From Diadema setosum (Eukaryota; Echinodermata; Echinoidea; Diadematoida; Diadematidae), in NCBI GenBank assembly GCA_033980235.1, contig CM067072.1:25946192-26010191 (forward strand): 64,000 nt of DNA, written 5' to 3'. The notes beneath the pieces are model-generated. The model was not told where the DNA came from. It saw only the letters and a list, made by a program, of their open reading frames with translations, and did not search any database. Positions within the stretch are counted from its first letter, which is position 1; each line of letters opens with the position of its first letter. Positions 1 through 12,057 of the stretch are shown here, piece after piece. A program made the position numbers and the translations under genes.

Positions 1-1284
1 CTCATCAACAAGAATGGCAACCCCAAGTACAAGTACTTCTACTCCAATGCCGCACTGGGTTAGTTTGTTTATCCAGACATCTTCCTTTATTTCATTTGCA
101 TCTCAAATTTCATGGCACCACCTATGAAAACAAGTTGAGGATTATGTGACTGTACATCTCAAACCCTACAAGTTGCACTTGAGTAGAAGTTGGGTACACC
201 GTTAACTTCAAAGCCCCATTCCTTTAAAAAAGAAGAAGAAGAAATGTTGCATTCGTATGTAATTAATTTTCCAATATGATTTTGATGGGTTAGGAATGCC
301 CTATTTTCACGAAGTATTTATCATTTTAGGGAAAATATCCACTTCAGAATTTGACTCTACCTCATAATCTTAACTGGGTACTTTCTACTGGTTTGGAGAT
401 GGAAAGTCACGTGTAGTATTTAAGAATTGAGATACCCATAGATAAGGCTACAATTTTGACAGCTTACTATACGTAACAATATCACTGCAATTCATCTTTT
501 TTCATAAAGCATAAAGGTATAGTTGCAATTTGCAGTTGCAGAATTCTTCAGGGTGGTATAAAGTTATTCCAAGACACAAAAGGTAGAGGAGCTTGCTCAC
601 AGAGAGAATATTCATTGTTTGGGCTCCAGTGACACTATCTGAGCCAAGTTGTGTTATCGCATCATTCCTTCCAGGAAGAGATACAATGTATCTTAGATAG
701 GACATACACTGTACAATCATGTAAAGTAGAGTTTGTATGTATGTTAAAGAGAGTCACTACGAATGCATGTAGCAGAACCCTATTCACTTCTCCCAAAGAG
801 TTTAGTGAGAAGAATTGATGAAGTCGGGTCTGTTTTTCCACAAAACATTCTGGAAAAAAAAATGGAGAACAATACTGAACCCATGTGGCTTGCCTATTGT
901 GACTTAGTAATGGTTAGCTGATGGCTTGAACCAGACACAGTGTGTCTTACCAAAGTGCCCTGTAGAAGTCAAGAAAGCAGATACCTTTCCCATGGATAAC
1001 TGTTATACTTCTGTGACATTCAAATTGCAAATTCTATTTCCAAAAAAAAAAAAAAAATGTTTTGTGGTTACAGAGTTTTAGTCCTTCCATATAAAGTGTA
1101 AATGGGTCAAAGCCTTCAGTCAGGTGTAAGTATTTATCAATTTTATTGCCTTTATGTTTCACCATTTTAACAAAGATACATGGAAAATAATATTATTCTT
1201 TTTATGTTCTTGTTTCTTTCAGTGGTGCAAGCAATGAAGAATGCATTGGCTGCACTTGGCCCCAGTGTGAACGACGAACTATAA
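1..1284 (+). CDS. last two coding exons of an unidentified + strand gene
   Basis: The window opens inside an exon (1-58) that is open in frame 1 and rich in Lys/Tyr (residues GNPKYKYFYSNAAL). A donor GTTAGT follows at 59. After a 1.16-kb intron ending in a pyrimidine tract and CAG, the exon at 1223-1284 restores the codon across a phase-1 junction. It encodes VQAMKNALAALGPSVNDEL and then TAA at 1282-1284. The matching phase and good splice sites support a real gene whose N-terminal part lies upstream of the window. I do not recognise the family and assign no function. Only about 40 C-terminal residues are visible. Confidence 0.62.
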
Positions 1285-3034
1285 GGCCACAGAAATAGTG
1301 TGAAATTTTCTTTCTGAAAGAGTGTGTTTTTTGTTTATAGATAAACGTGTAGAAAGAAACTAGATGAACAGTGCTACTTAAGGGATTTGCATAATTTCAT
1401 ACGTATTAGTAGTATTTGGTTTATTTTTAGGTGTATTTGCTATGATGTATTAAAGAAGATTATGGATGGTTTGAAGGCAGTTGGTGTTATTTGCAGAACA
1501 TGAAGATGAGTCTTGTAGTAAACAAACTTCTGAAAAAGTTAAGTGCTGCTTGAAATCCAAAAACAGTGCTACTTGAGGGATTTTCATAATTTCATAAGTA
1601 CATACATGTCAACAAGACAGAACATTTAGTGTATGGTCACAATGTAAAATTACCTTTGAAGGAGAACTTTATTTTCAGGCAGTTTGAAGCTTTGCATACA
1701 AATACATGTATATTCCATTAAAGGAACTGTACAGTACTGGTTTATTTTAATAGGATCGCTTTTTGGATATCTCAGCCATTTCAAGGTCAATTTTCATCAA
1801 ATAAAATTTGAATCCTTCTTGAAATTACATGCTCTTTCATATTTCATAAGAGGTTTCTAATCATCTCACCAAAAAATGTTATAAACCTGAATCCTCACCT
1901 CAACCAGTATTGTACAGTCCCTTCAAGTTGTTGAGAATTCCCCATAGTTTCTTTAAAATGCCTGAATCTTCTGCCACATGGGAAAAAATAAGTCGAGTTT
2001 CAAATTTTCTTCTAAACATGACTCTCATGTTTTTTTCCTAGTGTGTTCATCATGTTGGTAATTTCAGGCTGTCAGTCTTATGCTCTTTGTGGAATGCTGT
2101 GTGACAATGCTTTGCACATTTGGGCTGCTACCTTCATAACACAAAATGTTTTACAAAATTTGACAGTGAACATGGTGCATACTTAAGTACCAGGTATGTT
2201 TAAGAGAATTTTAATTGGTGTATAATGTGTAAGATTTGATGCACAGCATTTGCAGTATTTTTATTATTCATTTGTAATTCTGTAACATTTTTAGTGAATT
2301 TTCAGGTAATTGTGAATAATGATATTAAAAGAAATTCTAGCACACTTTTAAATCACTAGATGTTGCCCAGTTGTCTTGGTTTAGATGGCACTTGACACAA
2401 TTCTCACCAGAACTCTTTGGCAAAATAAAGACGATTTTCTGGCAAAAGCACAACAGTCACCCTTTAAATCAGTGCATCAAAGAAAAGAATGACAGATAGT
2501 CAAATTCGGGAAAGGTGCGAAAATTGCCATATATCCTGTTATGATGGGATAACTGTAAAATCAGAGTGGTCTCATGCATTGCAAAAATGATGGTTGACAA
2601 GACATCTTGCTTTTTGAAGATATTTATATGTGTAAGTGTGGGGTTTGTCTGGTGAAAAGAGCACAACAAAATTAATAGGAAAAAAATAGAAACAGTATAG
2701 GCGATTATTGGCAGTACACTGTGGTTCTGCAAGACATTAAAGTCATTTAAGCATCAGTGGAAATTATTTATGACCTGCAATGAACAAGTGGAGGCACTGC
2801 CTCCAGGAAGTATTATTATTTATTTATTTTTATTATTATTTCTTTTTACTGTAAGACAATGGGTTTCTTCTCAGGTAATACTAATATGTAATGTCATATC
2901 CAGAAATTGTAACTCTAGTACTCTGCTCCCTCCCCCCCCCCCCCCCCAAATAAACGAACATGCAACCATAAATGCAAGACAGAGAAATAAACTTTATAAA
3001 GGAACAACTAATACAAATGATGCCATGTCATGGA
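1285..3034 (+). other. 3' UTR and downstream non-coding DNA
   Basis: Low-complexity AT-rich sequence follows the stop codon. AATAAA motifs occur at about 1800 (inside a repeat) and at 2424-2429; either could end the upstream transcript. A poly-C run lies near 2931-2947. ORFs here are short and look accidental. The only structured element I see is the palindromic repeat at 1718-1926. Confidence 0.5.
1718..1926. repeat. palindromic MITE, TTAAAGG family, copy 1
   Basis: The ends are inverted copies of each other: TTAAAGGAACTGTACAGTAC at the left, and the complement of AACCAGTATTGTACAGTCCC running into TTCAA at the right. The interior carries the phrase GGATATCTCAGCCATTTCAA, which recurs with the same neighbouring text near 7262 and 42215. 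This copy keeps mostly the right arm. No coding capacity is visible. It is a non-autonomous foldback or MITE-like element of unknown superfamily. Confidence 0.6.
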
Positions 3035-3036
3035 TA

Positions 3037-3245
3037 CTGTAAAAGTGGAAATTTTCGCGGTGTTGAAATTTTCGCGCATTTCGCGCAACCAGAAACTAGC
3101 GCGAAAATAAAAACACGCGAATATTTTTGCTTGCAATACGTTCCTGTGCGTGATGTCTTGATTCCGCGGAATTAAAAACATGCGAAACTCTTCTGACCCG
3201 GCCTAGCGCGAAAAATTAGTCCCATGAAAATATCCACTTTTACAG
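3037..3245. repeat. TA-flanked MITE with CGCG-rich body, family 1, copy A
   Basis: A 209-bp element with terminal inverted repeats CTGTAAAAGTGGA / TCCACTTTTACAG, flanked on both sides by TA; the palindrome extends into the flanks (TGGATA / TATCCA). The body is full of TTTCGCG and GCGAAAA blocks in both orientations. TA flanks and short TIRs suggest a Tc1/mariner-type MITE. A truncated copy of the right half lies at 53738-53816. Confidence 0.75.
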
Positions 3246-3247
3246 TA

Positions 3248-4580
3248 TCCAAAAGTACAATTCAAGCATAACTACCAGTTCTACACAGGGTGCTTCGTCA
3301 GATTTCTAGAAAACTAGTGCAGTGTATCCTTCTGTGCCAAGGTAAGGTTTCTTTTATTGGATGATAACTGTGTACATTCCAGGATAAGTAACCCTTACCT
3401 TGGTTTGTGTGCCGATTGGCACAACCAAATGCTGGAGTCCTTTCTTCACTGATTGGCACGGATGTTTTGAAACATACACATTAAATCAAAGGATAGAGAC
3501 TACTTAATCCCCTAATCCCTACCTAATCCCTTTTGTGTCACCATGGCCTGTCCATTGGATTGAGGTGCATTGTTACACATGAGTTGGCTTGCTATCTTTA
3601 CAACTACATACTGTAGTGGTGGGCAAAGTTTTGATGACTAGCTAAATGCTGATGACAAAGTTGGTATAAAGTTAAGCGAAGTGTCCATGCACATAAAAGG
3701 TTACCAGCAATAAGCCTGAATTCACATTGACACATTCCTCAGTTCTGTGCAGCTGCAGCAAGAGTTTGTTTCTTTATTTATTACCACTGCTATTTTATTT
3801 TTTCTGTGTTTCTCTGAATGCACGTTACATTACCAAGGTGTGAGTTTGGGACATAACGAGGGATAAATGGCATGCTTGGGATGTACGGCATCTCTGTGAA
3901 GCTTTAAGGGCTTGCTAGAGGCAGAGATGTGACCTGTCACGGTCCTGCAGTAAATACTGCAAGCTATGGAGACATAGACTGGCACTGCTTGTGTACAAGA
4001 AAGGTGCAAGAACTTCGAAGCTATGGTTTTTCTTGGCGGGAAATCTACATGTTTGAAGACATCAGGTCAATGTTGTAGCATTCATGTTGTTCACCTGACT
4101 CAACAGTCAACAAATGGGGGGGGGGGGGGGGGGGAAGTGTCCGTCACTTTGTAATTCACATGGTGCTTCATAGCAAAATACTATGTAAAAACTGATCGTG
4201 TGATTTCTCATGAAATTCATCATTATGTACAATTGTATTTAATGTGTATGTACCAGGTTTTGTCTACCCTTGGCTGAAGTTGGGTCACAAATTGCTTCAT
4301 TGAGCCTGGCCTGGTTGAACAGGTCCACTGTACTGTGAAATAAATACCTGTACATAGCCCTGCCTTATGATGTTTACAGAAAGGTACAGACGTGTATTAG
4401 GTACTTGTTGCCTGTGTGAAAATTTATCTTTGAACTTGCATTTATGATTTTTTAGAAGGCATGTACATGTACAATTGTACATGTACATGTATGTCTTTGT
4501 GTGTGTAGTTGTAATTTTTACATAGTTGGGATCGTTTACTTAGTACAAATTGTGAAGCAAAAGGGAGAGAACATGTATTG

Positions 4581-4611
<31 letters not shown>

Positions 4612-5027
4612 ATGTGATCCAGCTTGAGAAAGACATATGCTCATACAGTGTAATATTGCTGGCACACAACAATTTGTGTTTCCTTAACGTTTTCAACTGC
4701 TGTAAATGCAGAAATTTCTACTATACATTAACATATACTTGTATGTTGTCTCGCATGATTTTTTAACCCTTGAAAATATCTTCACAATTTTCTCTGCATA
4801 TTTTTGGGTTGACAAATGTGCAGTACGAATTCAAGAACCCGAGAATATGTTTTTGAGCTGCTCAGCAGGAAAAATTGATTGCACAAAAATATTGGCATTT
4901 ACAGTAAATGTACACAGTGTGTATTATAATCCCATTCAATTGCATACTTCACTGCTGACATTGTTTATCTACACAATATCTTCGTAAATCTGGATCCAGA
5001 ATTGTATACTATATAATCATATACACT

Positions 5028-5030
<3 letters not shown>
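3248..5030. other. non-coding stretch with simple repeats
   Basis: I see no supportable gene. There is a run of 19 G at 4116-4134 and a (TG)n tract around 4586-4611. Near 3348-3405 the sequence CCAAGGTAAGGTT is echoed in inverted form as AACCCTTACCTTGG. Short ORFs here are of random length and have no recognisable motif. Confidence 0.5.

Positions 5031-5098
<68 letters not shown>
5031..5098. repeat. (TA)n microsatellite, left part
   Basis: Nearly pure TA dinucleotide repeat with one G interruption. It continues on the other side of the MITE at 5346-5421, so both tracts probably formed one array into which the MITE inserted. Long Ile-Tyr ORFs across this region are artefacts of the repeat. 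Confidence 0.9.
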
Positions 5099-5342
5099 GA
5101 AGAGTTTGTTTGCAAAAACCGATAAGTCCATATTTGCCAAATGGAAATATTTGCGATTAAAGGTCAAGAAAAATAAAGAGAATAATAAGAAAATGTTTGC
5201 TTCTTTTGACCATAACTTCAAAAATGTACCTTTATATGTAGTGACCAATATATCATTTAAAAGGGATTATTTTGTACTTTATGACAGAGAGCGTACTTCA
5301 AAATCTTCAAAAATGGACTTATCGGTTTTTGCAAACAAGCTC

Positions 5343-5345
<3 letters not shown>
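5099..5345 (+). repeat. GAAGAG-ended MITE with 4-bp target duplication, copy 1
   Basis: A 247-bp element with long, nearly perfect inverted ends (GAAGAGTTTGTTTGCAAAAA and its complement, extending through CCGATAAGTCCA, about 32 bp). It is flanked by ATAT on both sides (5095-5098 and 5346-5349). Copies at 28064-28315 (opposite orientation) and 35473-35719 differ from it by only about 4-8% by eye and also have 4-bp flanking duplications (ACTT and ATTT). It has no coding capacity. The 4-bp duplication is compatible with Sola1-type transposases, among others; the superfamily is not settled. Confidence 0.85.

Positions 5346-5421
<76 letters not shown>
5346..5421. repeat. (TA)n microsatellite, right part
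   Basis: TA repeat directly abutting the MITE, grading into a CACACATAT tail. It is the right-hand continuation of the array at 5031-5098. Confidence 0.9.
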
Positions 5422-5430
<9 letters not shown>

Positions 5431-5465
5431 TATCACATATATATCTATTATATATACTGTATATG

Positions 5466-5795
5466 ATTTGGTACGCCGTACCCCAGGGTACCGTCGTAAC
5501 CCCGGGTACAGCATTGTGTAGTGCCATCTTGTGTCCATTATCATACAGTTGTGCAATCTTGTCACGGCGACTATTTTTTCATCATCAGCGCCGGCATAAA
5601 TCGGCGCGGCAATAAAGATCCCAATGCCAATTATGTTGCTTATAATCACAAACAAAACACTTTTTGTGCATAATGATAATAAAATTATTTTTACACATTT
5701 TTTGGGTAACCTGGGGTACAGCACTGAAAAAACCAATATTTCAACAAAATGCCGAGTATTCATTTGGTACCCCAGGGTACCAAATATTGCATCCG
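5466..5795. repeat. possible non-autonomous element with GGTACC palindromic ends
   Basis: The segment between two TA arrays begins with GGTACGCCGTACCCCAGGGT and ends with GGTACCCCAGGGTACC, so self-complementary GGTACC blocks mark both ends. The middle has a locally GC-rich patch (GCCGGCATAAATCGGCGCGG). There is no clear target duplication and no family is recognised. It may be a decayed MITE. Confidence 0.3.
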
Positions 5796-5797
5796 GA

Positions 5798-5799
<2 letters not shown>

Positions 5800-5841
<42 letters not shown>

Positions 5842-5872
5842 CAATGTTTGTGTTAGTGAATGTGTGAATGTG

Positions 5873-5924
<52 letters not shown>

Positions 5925-5950
5925 CACATTCACTAACACAAATACACACA
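5800..5950. repeat. TA and TG microsatellite forming a long hairpin
   Basis: A (TA)n tract at 5801-5837 is followed by the arm TGTTAGTGAATGTGTG. A second (TA)n core lies at 5880-5917, followed by the inverted arm CACACATTCACTAACA. The arms can pair across the TA core and give an extrudable cruciform of roughly 100 bp. ORFs across it are repeat artefacts. Confidence 0.75.
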
Positions 5951-8353
5951 CACACATTCATATATGTGTATGTATATGTACCACATCCAGTGTACACTGA
6001 AAAGAAAAACTAAGCACTGACAAAAGCCAAATGAATGTACCTGTACAACAGAAATTGTGGTATAGATCCAGATCTTCTTTCAAGGATACATTCAAATAAT
6101 GGCACACCCTGGGGCCCAGACACTGAATTGACACAAATTAACTGTGAGACGTACAGCATATTAAATTGCCCTTGTCATACTACACAGAGCAATGCAAACA
6201 CCCTGTAATAACACAACAAAGGACACTCGCATACACAGTGACAGGGGAACAATGCAATATTGATGTGTACATATGTACCGCATAATTATTATTTGAAGAG
6301 ATTATTGTACAGTTATGGGTGGAATGGCTCATGTATTTCAGAAATGAATTTATAGAGGGAACTCACATATTTTCCACCACTTTCGTATGAAACAGATACA
6401 ACTGTAGGTCGGGTGAGGGTAAAGAGGAACCAAAGTAGGTTTCATCAAATTCAATATCTCAACATCCTGCAACATCACAAAAGTGGTATTTATAAATGGG
6501 TTCAAGAATGAATCCAGTCCTGAAATGAGTCCTCATTTACTTTATACTAACTTTCACAGGCGTGCATAAAATGTGCAACGAAAAAGCATTTAACTGCACG
6601 GCATGTTATCCCATGGCAAATTACCGAAAAAGCATAAATGCACGCTCACTGATGTCACAATGCATACTTTAGCAGTGTGCACTGACTCAGTTGTTACAAG
6701 TGCATAGCACTCTCAGAAATTCCGAAATTACAATCTTCTGGGCATGACAGTGGCACATCTGCACTTCACTGGACTTGCAATATTTGATAAAATAAGATGC
6801 AACTGGTTAAATCACCTCAATTTGCATGAAGTCAGGAAAAAGAAAAATGGCCAATAAGAGAAACCCTAGTCTTTTAAATAATGTTGCCAAATTTAGGATC
6901 ATAAATGGGTTTAGTAAATCAAAAGATTCTGATTATCAAATGAAGTGAGCCAAGGCAAGTGACCAAAACAGGGCTCAATGGAGAAATTTTGCCTCATAAA
7001 TACAATGTAGAAATGAGTACCATAAATTATCATGAAATTTTACAGCACTAGAACACAGAAATAATGGTTTCTGAGACTTGTTGGGATTTAATGATGATCC
7101 ATACCTACACACCATAACCAAACTATCCAACAATTTAAAGAGGAATGCAAAGTTTATTTGATGAAAATTGGGTTTGAATTGGCTGAGACATCCAGAAACA
7201 AAGAGGTCCTGATAAAAGGTGGGGCCCACCTTTTATTAGACCACTTTGTTTTACTTCGTTTTTGGATATCTCAGCCATTTCAAAACTGACTTCCATCAAA
7301 TAAACTTTGAATACCTCTTACAATTGTATGCTCTTAGATATTTCATATGATGTATGAGTTTTCTTATTATCTCACAAAAAGTTGAAATTTGAATTCCCCA
7401 TCTCAATAAAGACTATACCATCTCTCAAAGCATTCCAGCTTTGCATTATACGGTTGACACTTTTAATATTTATGGTGAAGTCTTTAAGATGGGCTATCCC
7501 TTTTGCATTCCTTCCCAAATAGCACAGAACATGATATATTCTACCAGAATGACAAGACTATTGTAAAGCTATAACATTTCAGTGATATTTGAAGGCTGTT
7601 AGCCATTAAAATTCAAATAATGCACCAAACGCTCACCATAACGTATTCTGTGTAATTGGCGCAGCTGCATACATTAATCCTCCTGTGGTTGTAATATGAT
7701 ACTTATACTTTGAACAAAAGATATGCATGTTAAAGCTGTCAGAAAAGAAGAATTCACTAGCTTCTCTTACTTTGTTATCGATGGCAAATAACAACACACC
7801 ACTTACAAGAACTACATAAGTGCATCACACGGGTCTGTAAAACTAGACTAGTAGTTTAGATTTGTAATTTTTTCGTAGTACAAAAAATTATTCAAATCTT
7901 AACCATCCATTTTACAAACAAATAAAGACCCTCTTGAGTACAAAATTTACAGGTTTCCAAATAGTGGTTTCTTCAATACCTAAGTGTTCTCACCAATTTT
8001 TCAAAAATTTGCATGCAAAAGGGATGATACATCTTTAAGATGTTAAATCTAGAATTAACATTCTCTCTGGAAAGAGGAAAAGAACATACAAAAGGACACC
8101 TTGTATACTACATAGTACCGGTATTTGCACAATATGAGGGGAAAATGGAATACAATTCAACATACATTGCTGGGTTCATATACGTACAAATAAAGAATGC
8201 CATATATCAGCTTAGCATAATATGTCATGTACAATATAACGTCAGAAAAGTTGTAAACAAAGCACAACAGAATACAACATTACAATGCACACATTTCACA
8301 CATGACTGCTACAAAACCTCCAGGCTTTCAAAACCCGACATAAAGGTATAATA
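5951..8353. other. non-coding stretch
   Basis: No exon could be supported on either strand. The sequence is AT-rich with scattered short ORFs. The only feature I recognise is the repeat copy at about 7128-7432. The even composition would fit UTR or intron, but nothing identifies a host gene. Confidence 0.45.
7128..7432. repeat. palindromic MITE, TTAAAGG family, copy 2 (degenerate)
   Basis: Contains TTTATTTGATGAAAATTGGG followed by its inverted relative (ACTGACTTCCATCAAATAAA) around a centre near 7225, and the shared phrase GGATATCTCAGCCATTTCAA at about 7265. The layout matches the better preserved copy at 41969-42371. The outer left arm is eroded. It is non-coding. Confidence 0.55.
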
Positions 8354-8583
8354 CTGTATACGCCGAATATTTGGTGAGGTTTTTATTTTCGCGAATTTCG
8401 CGAATCAGGTGCTATTCGCGAAATTAAAGACATGCGAAAATACTGACTCTGATCCCAATGTGGATGTGACGTATGCGTGTACATTTCTCCGTTCAGTACA
8501 GGACTTAACGATCGCAAATTTAACCACTCGCGAAATCGTTGGGAGTTCCCGATTCGCAAAAATTTAATATATGGCGTATACAG
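8354..8583. repeat. TA-flanked MITE, family 2, copy B
   Basis: A 230-bp element with inverted ends CTGTATACGCC / GGCGTATACAG, flanked by TA on both sides (8352-8353, 8584-8585). The body has TTCGCGAATTTCGCGAA blocks like family 1 but distinct termini. A decayed copy of the same family is at 38463-38711. The end structure suggests a Tc1/mariner-type MITE. Confidence 0.72.
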
Positions 8584-8585
8584 TA

Positions 8586-10925
8586 GTACGGAAAAGAGGT
8601 TAATGTGCAGTCATAAAATAAGAAAAAAAAAATATTCCCATAAGTGGTAATTTTTATGCAAAGTACATGACACATCTGTAAAAAGATTGCAATATGAAAC
8701 TTTATAAAAGTATAAACACCCTGCATTGCACCTAACACTCTCGCATTCCAAATATATGAGATATAAATGTACAAACACATGTGTACCATATTTTAAAAGA
8801 GACCACCACCTACTGTACAGAGTTACCTATGTATCACTGTCATCACAAAACATGTAGAAAATTAACTGGTTTTGAGCTCTCTGGCTGAAACAGGTTCACT
8901 ACAAATACACTATGTGATAAAATCTGAATACAGCACACATTATGACCCAAGGATAGGTGTCCGACCTTGATTTCCAAAGTTTTTCCTTCCATATTACCTC
9001 AGATAGGACAGATTATGTTGTGAGACTATAAAATACTCTTTCACATCACTAAATTGAGTATTCTGAAGTCTTGCTATCAATGTATCATTATCAATGACCA
9101 TGTAACCACAATTTTGTTACATTGTTTGACAAGAGTAAGAAATATATACAAAGTGCATAGAAAGTAGCTTGCATGGAGTGAAAGACCCATTGTTAAATTT
9201 TAGAGAAATAAGTCTTATTTGAAAGATACTGACTGTATACTCAAACTATCTAGAGCAGAAAGACTCCTCTATGTTGATAAATATTCCAAGAACTATGCAA
9301 AAGGAAGCAGAATTCAAACTCTGGTATCTGTTCCCCTATATGCTTCCTAGAATTCAGAACATTCTACTATTATGTCCTGCGATTTTCCACCACACATTCA
9401 CCTCAATCATGACTGACCGGTCAAGTAAATGAAGCATACTGTTTCATGTCATCAGACACAAATGAACTCCATTGACAATTTACTTCTGACATAAAACTCA
9501 CATGCAAAAAACAAAAACAAAAACAACTTTATAGATAGTTAAAAGCAGTTGAATGTATCACAGTCATAATTTGTAGTACTGTGAAGGGGGCAAATGCGCC
9601 CCAAATGATACAATGTCAACAATATATGGCAGAATGCAAAAAGAATCTGTTCATTACACCAACTAGTTCTCTGCCAGCAGAGAATAGTTCCAAAAATCTT
9701 CAAAACTAACCCATTTTTGCCATAAATACAAGACAAGCCTGCATAGTATTATGTCTTGTTGATGTTCAGTGGAGGACAACCATTGCTGTGACATAGGATT
9801 CAGGGCATTTGAAGCTTAATGACGAAGAAAATCTCATGTTTGGCATATTTACATCACATTTGAAAGGTAATTTCGTTGTGAACACTGTCATGATACTGCC
9901 TTTATGCCAAATCCAACCATACTGAAGTGAAAATAAGTTTAAAAATTGATCCAATTTTCAGAAATTTCTCAGATTCTTTGGAACTGAGAAATTGTCAACA
10001 ATTATTTTCTCACCAAATTTTGGACATGGAGAGGAAAAAAAAATCATCGATATCCAACTTGTCCAGGTGAGATTTAGGGTAGTGAAAAGGATTCATTTGT
10101 GGAATTTGTCTAGCAAAGGTTACAACTGCATTTAGATTATTTTCCATACAGTGTGAAATTATTTCCAGAATGTTTGCTTCAAAAATGAGGAGAAATATTG
10201 ACATTTTTTATCTGAACTATTTCAAAAAAGAATGTAGTAGAATTATTGTATGTCATGTTTTGATTCTAAGAAATAATTTGAAATGCTTACAGTGAGGGAA
10301 ACTTCAGATCGACAGTCCAGCTATTTTTATTATATTTCCTTTGGAATTTAAATCGAGTGGTGAACTGCTGGGGGTAATATGATCATCCTTGATATTGGGG
10401 ACAAATCCAGGTTAACTAGATAATGCAAGGCATTGAAATTTTAATTAGGGTGCATTATTCTTATCACGGAGTAGTTAGATGGAACTTTTAGACATCAGAG
10501 AGTAATGAAAGGATTTTGTTACCACCAAAATACACGTTCATTTATTTATCAGTTAAATTGCATTGCCTGCCTATACCACTGGTGAAAATTTGAAGTAAAA
10601 CAAAAATTGGAAAAGTTATGGAAGAAATAAGAATGAACAAAAAATAAGGCCAGATGGGATTATTCAGATCGGAATAATCCCATTTGCTTTAATAACTTCT
10701 CTTTGTGTATTCTTCATAACTTTGCCAAATTTTGTCAATAGTGCTTCAGTTTTATTTGTTTTTTTATTTATCCAGAGCCAAACAAACTGATACATACATA
10801 ATGCATATCTTGAATATGACAAAATCCCCTCCCACCACATTCTTATGCCTTCCATACACATTGTTTTACTTGAAATATATGATGTTGCAAATTAATATTT
10901 CTGTTTTACTCTTTATCCTTTTTAG
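8586..10925. other. non-coding stretch
   Basis: No splice-bounded exon, RNA gene or recognisable repeat was found. Minus-strand ORFs of 60-90 codons occur (for example near 8520-8789 and 9539-10204), but they are low complexity and unsupported. Confidence 0.4.
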
Positions 10926-11031
10926 AGTACTTAACGAGGTGATGAGTTCTAATGCTATGGAGAATAAGGGTCTAGTCAGGGGAATGGCCGATCTTCATGA
11001 CATGGGTGTAAAAGTGGAGGCCTTTGAATAG
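10926..11031 (+). CDS. candidate terminal coding exon, unidentified
   Basis: A strong acceptor (pyrimidine-rich tract ending TTTTTAG at 10925) precedes an open segment that, after one leftover base, encodes VLNEVMSSNAMENKGLVRGM and on to a TAG at 11029-11031. Thirty-four residues of mixed, protein-like composition directly after an acceptor suggest a last exon of a + strand gene. I did not identify upstream exons or the family. It could also be a transposon fragment. Confidence 0.4.
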
Positions 11032-12057
11032 TCACTGATCGGCATGCCTCTGTGGGAAAGTTTAAGGGAGAGGAGTATCCAAACATCAACTATCGCTATG
11101 ATGTATGGTGACTCCTGTTGTAACAAAGTCCTTGGGACCGGCAAAAGCTGACCAAATGAAGTATATGTGTGTATAGGCCTAAAGATATATAGATAATAAT
11201 TTTGGGACCTGAATTTTTATGTCATTGCAAGAAAATTTTGTTTTAATTGTGTTCATTAAAACAAGAGTGCAATGAATAGGCCTATGTCCTGAAATATGAA
11301 ACAGTTATACTTTCCCAACTGCTTATAGCAAATTTCTGGGCAAGGGCCAGTACTTACTTCCAACAGGCACGGGGCTGTAACATTTTGGCATTTGATACGC
11401 ATATGTGCAATTGAGAACCAGTGGCTTCTTGTACGCGAAGTACGTGAATACAAATGTGTGACATCAACTGATCGTAAACTGTGGTCTCTCGACTGAATAT
11501 GTGACATGGTAGTACAGATTTTAGGCTTTTTTCAGTGGAAATAAGACAGTACCGGGTCTGCCTATCATATCAAGATATGATATTATAAAGTTTGATTTTC
11601 ATCACCAATGGATGGACTTTGAAATCGCTGAGATGAGCAGCACGCAGATCGGGCAGTTCTAACAAGGCTACAGCCGTTCATCGTGGTTTAGTAAACAACA
11701 TTCAGTGTACTGTATACACCTGTGAGCGAGTGATACAGTGAATGGTAATTTTGGTCACTTCGCCAAATGGGAAAGAGAATATCTGCCGCAAGTAGGCAAG
11801 TGGAAATGACAAATAATCAATGAACTGGTAAGCCCATGACTTGTTGAAAGAGTGGCGCAGGTAACGTCCTTGGGACAAACCAGATGTTTCAGCATAGCTT
11901 AATAGTAAATGCATTATGTATTTGGTTTTGCTAGGGATGCTTATACTTGTGTTTAGAGTGCATGAACATGATTTTTGTCTACGTTTTGTAATTTAGTGGA
12001 TGTATTGTATGTTTAAACTTAGGTGCCTACCGTACCTTAATAAATCACAGCTCCAAG
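11032..12057. other. non-coding stretch
   Basis: No gene is supported. Two copies of the palindrome TAGGCCTA lie close together at 11174 and 11277. Short minus-strand ORFs are unsupported. Confidence 0.4.

Noticed and set aside
502..720. 72-codon minus ORF
   Set aside because: It lies in the intron of the + strand gene at the left edge, with no splice sites, motif or composition bias.
5085..6013. Long Ile-Tyr-rich ORFs on both strands
   Set aside because: They are translations of (TA)n and (TG)n microsatellites and the embedded MITE; no start context or domain.
8040..8351. 103-codon + ORF
   Set aside because: AT-rich sequence next to a MITE; no homology recognised and no splice or promoter support.
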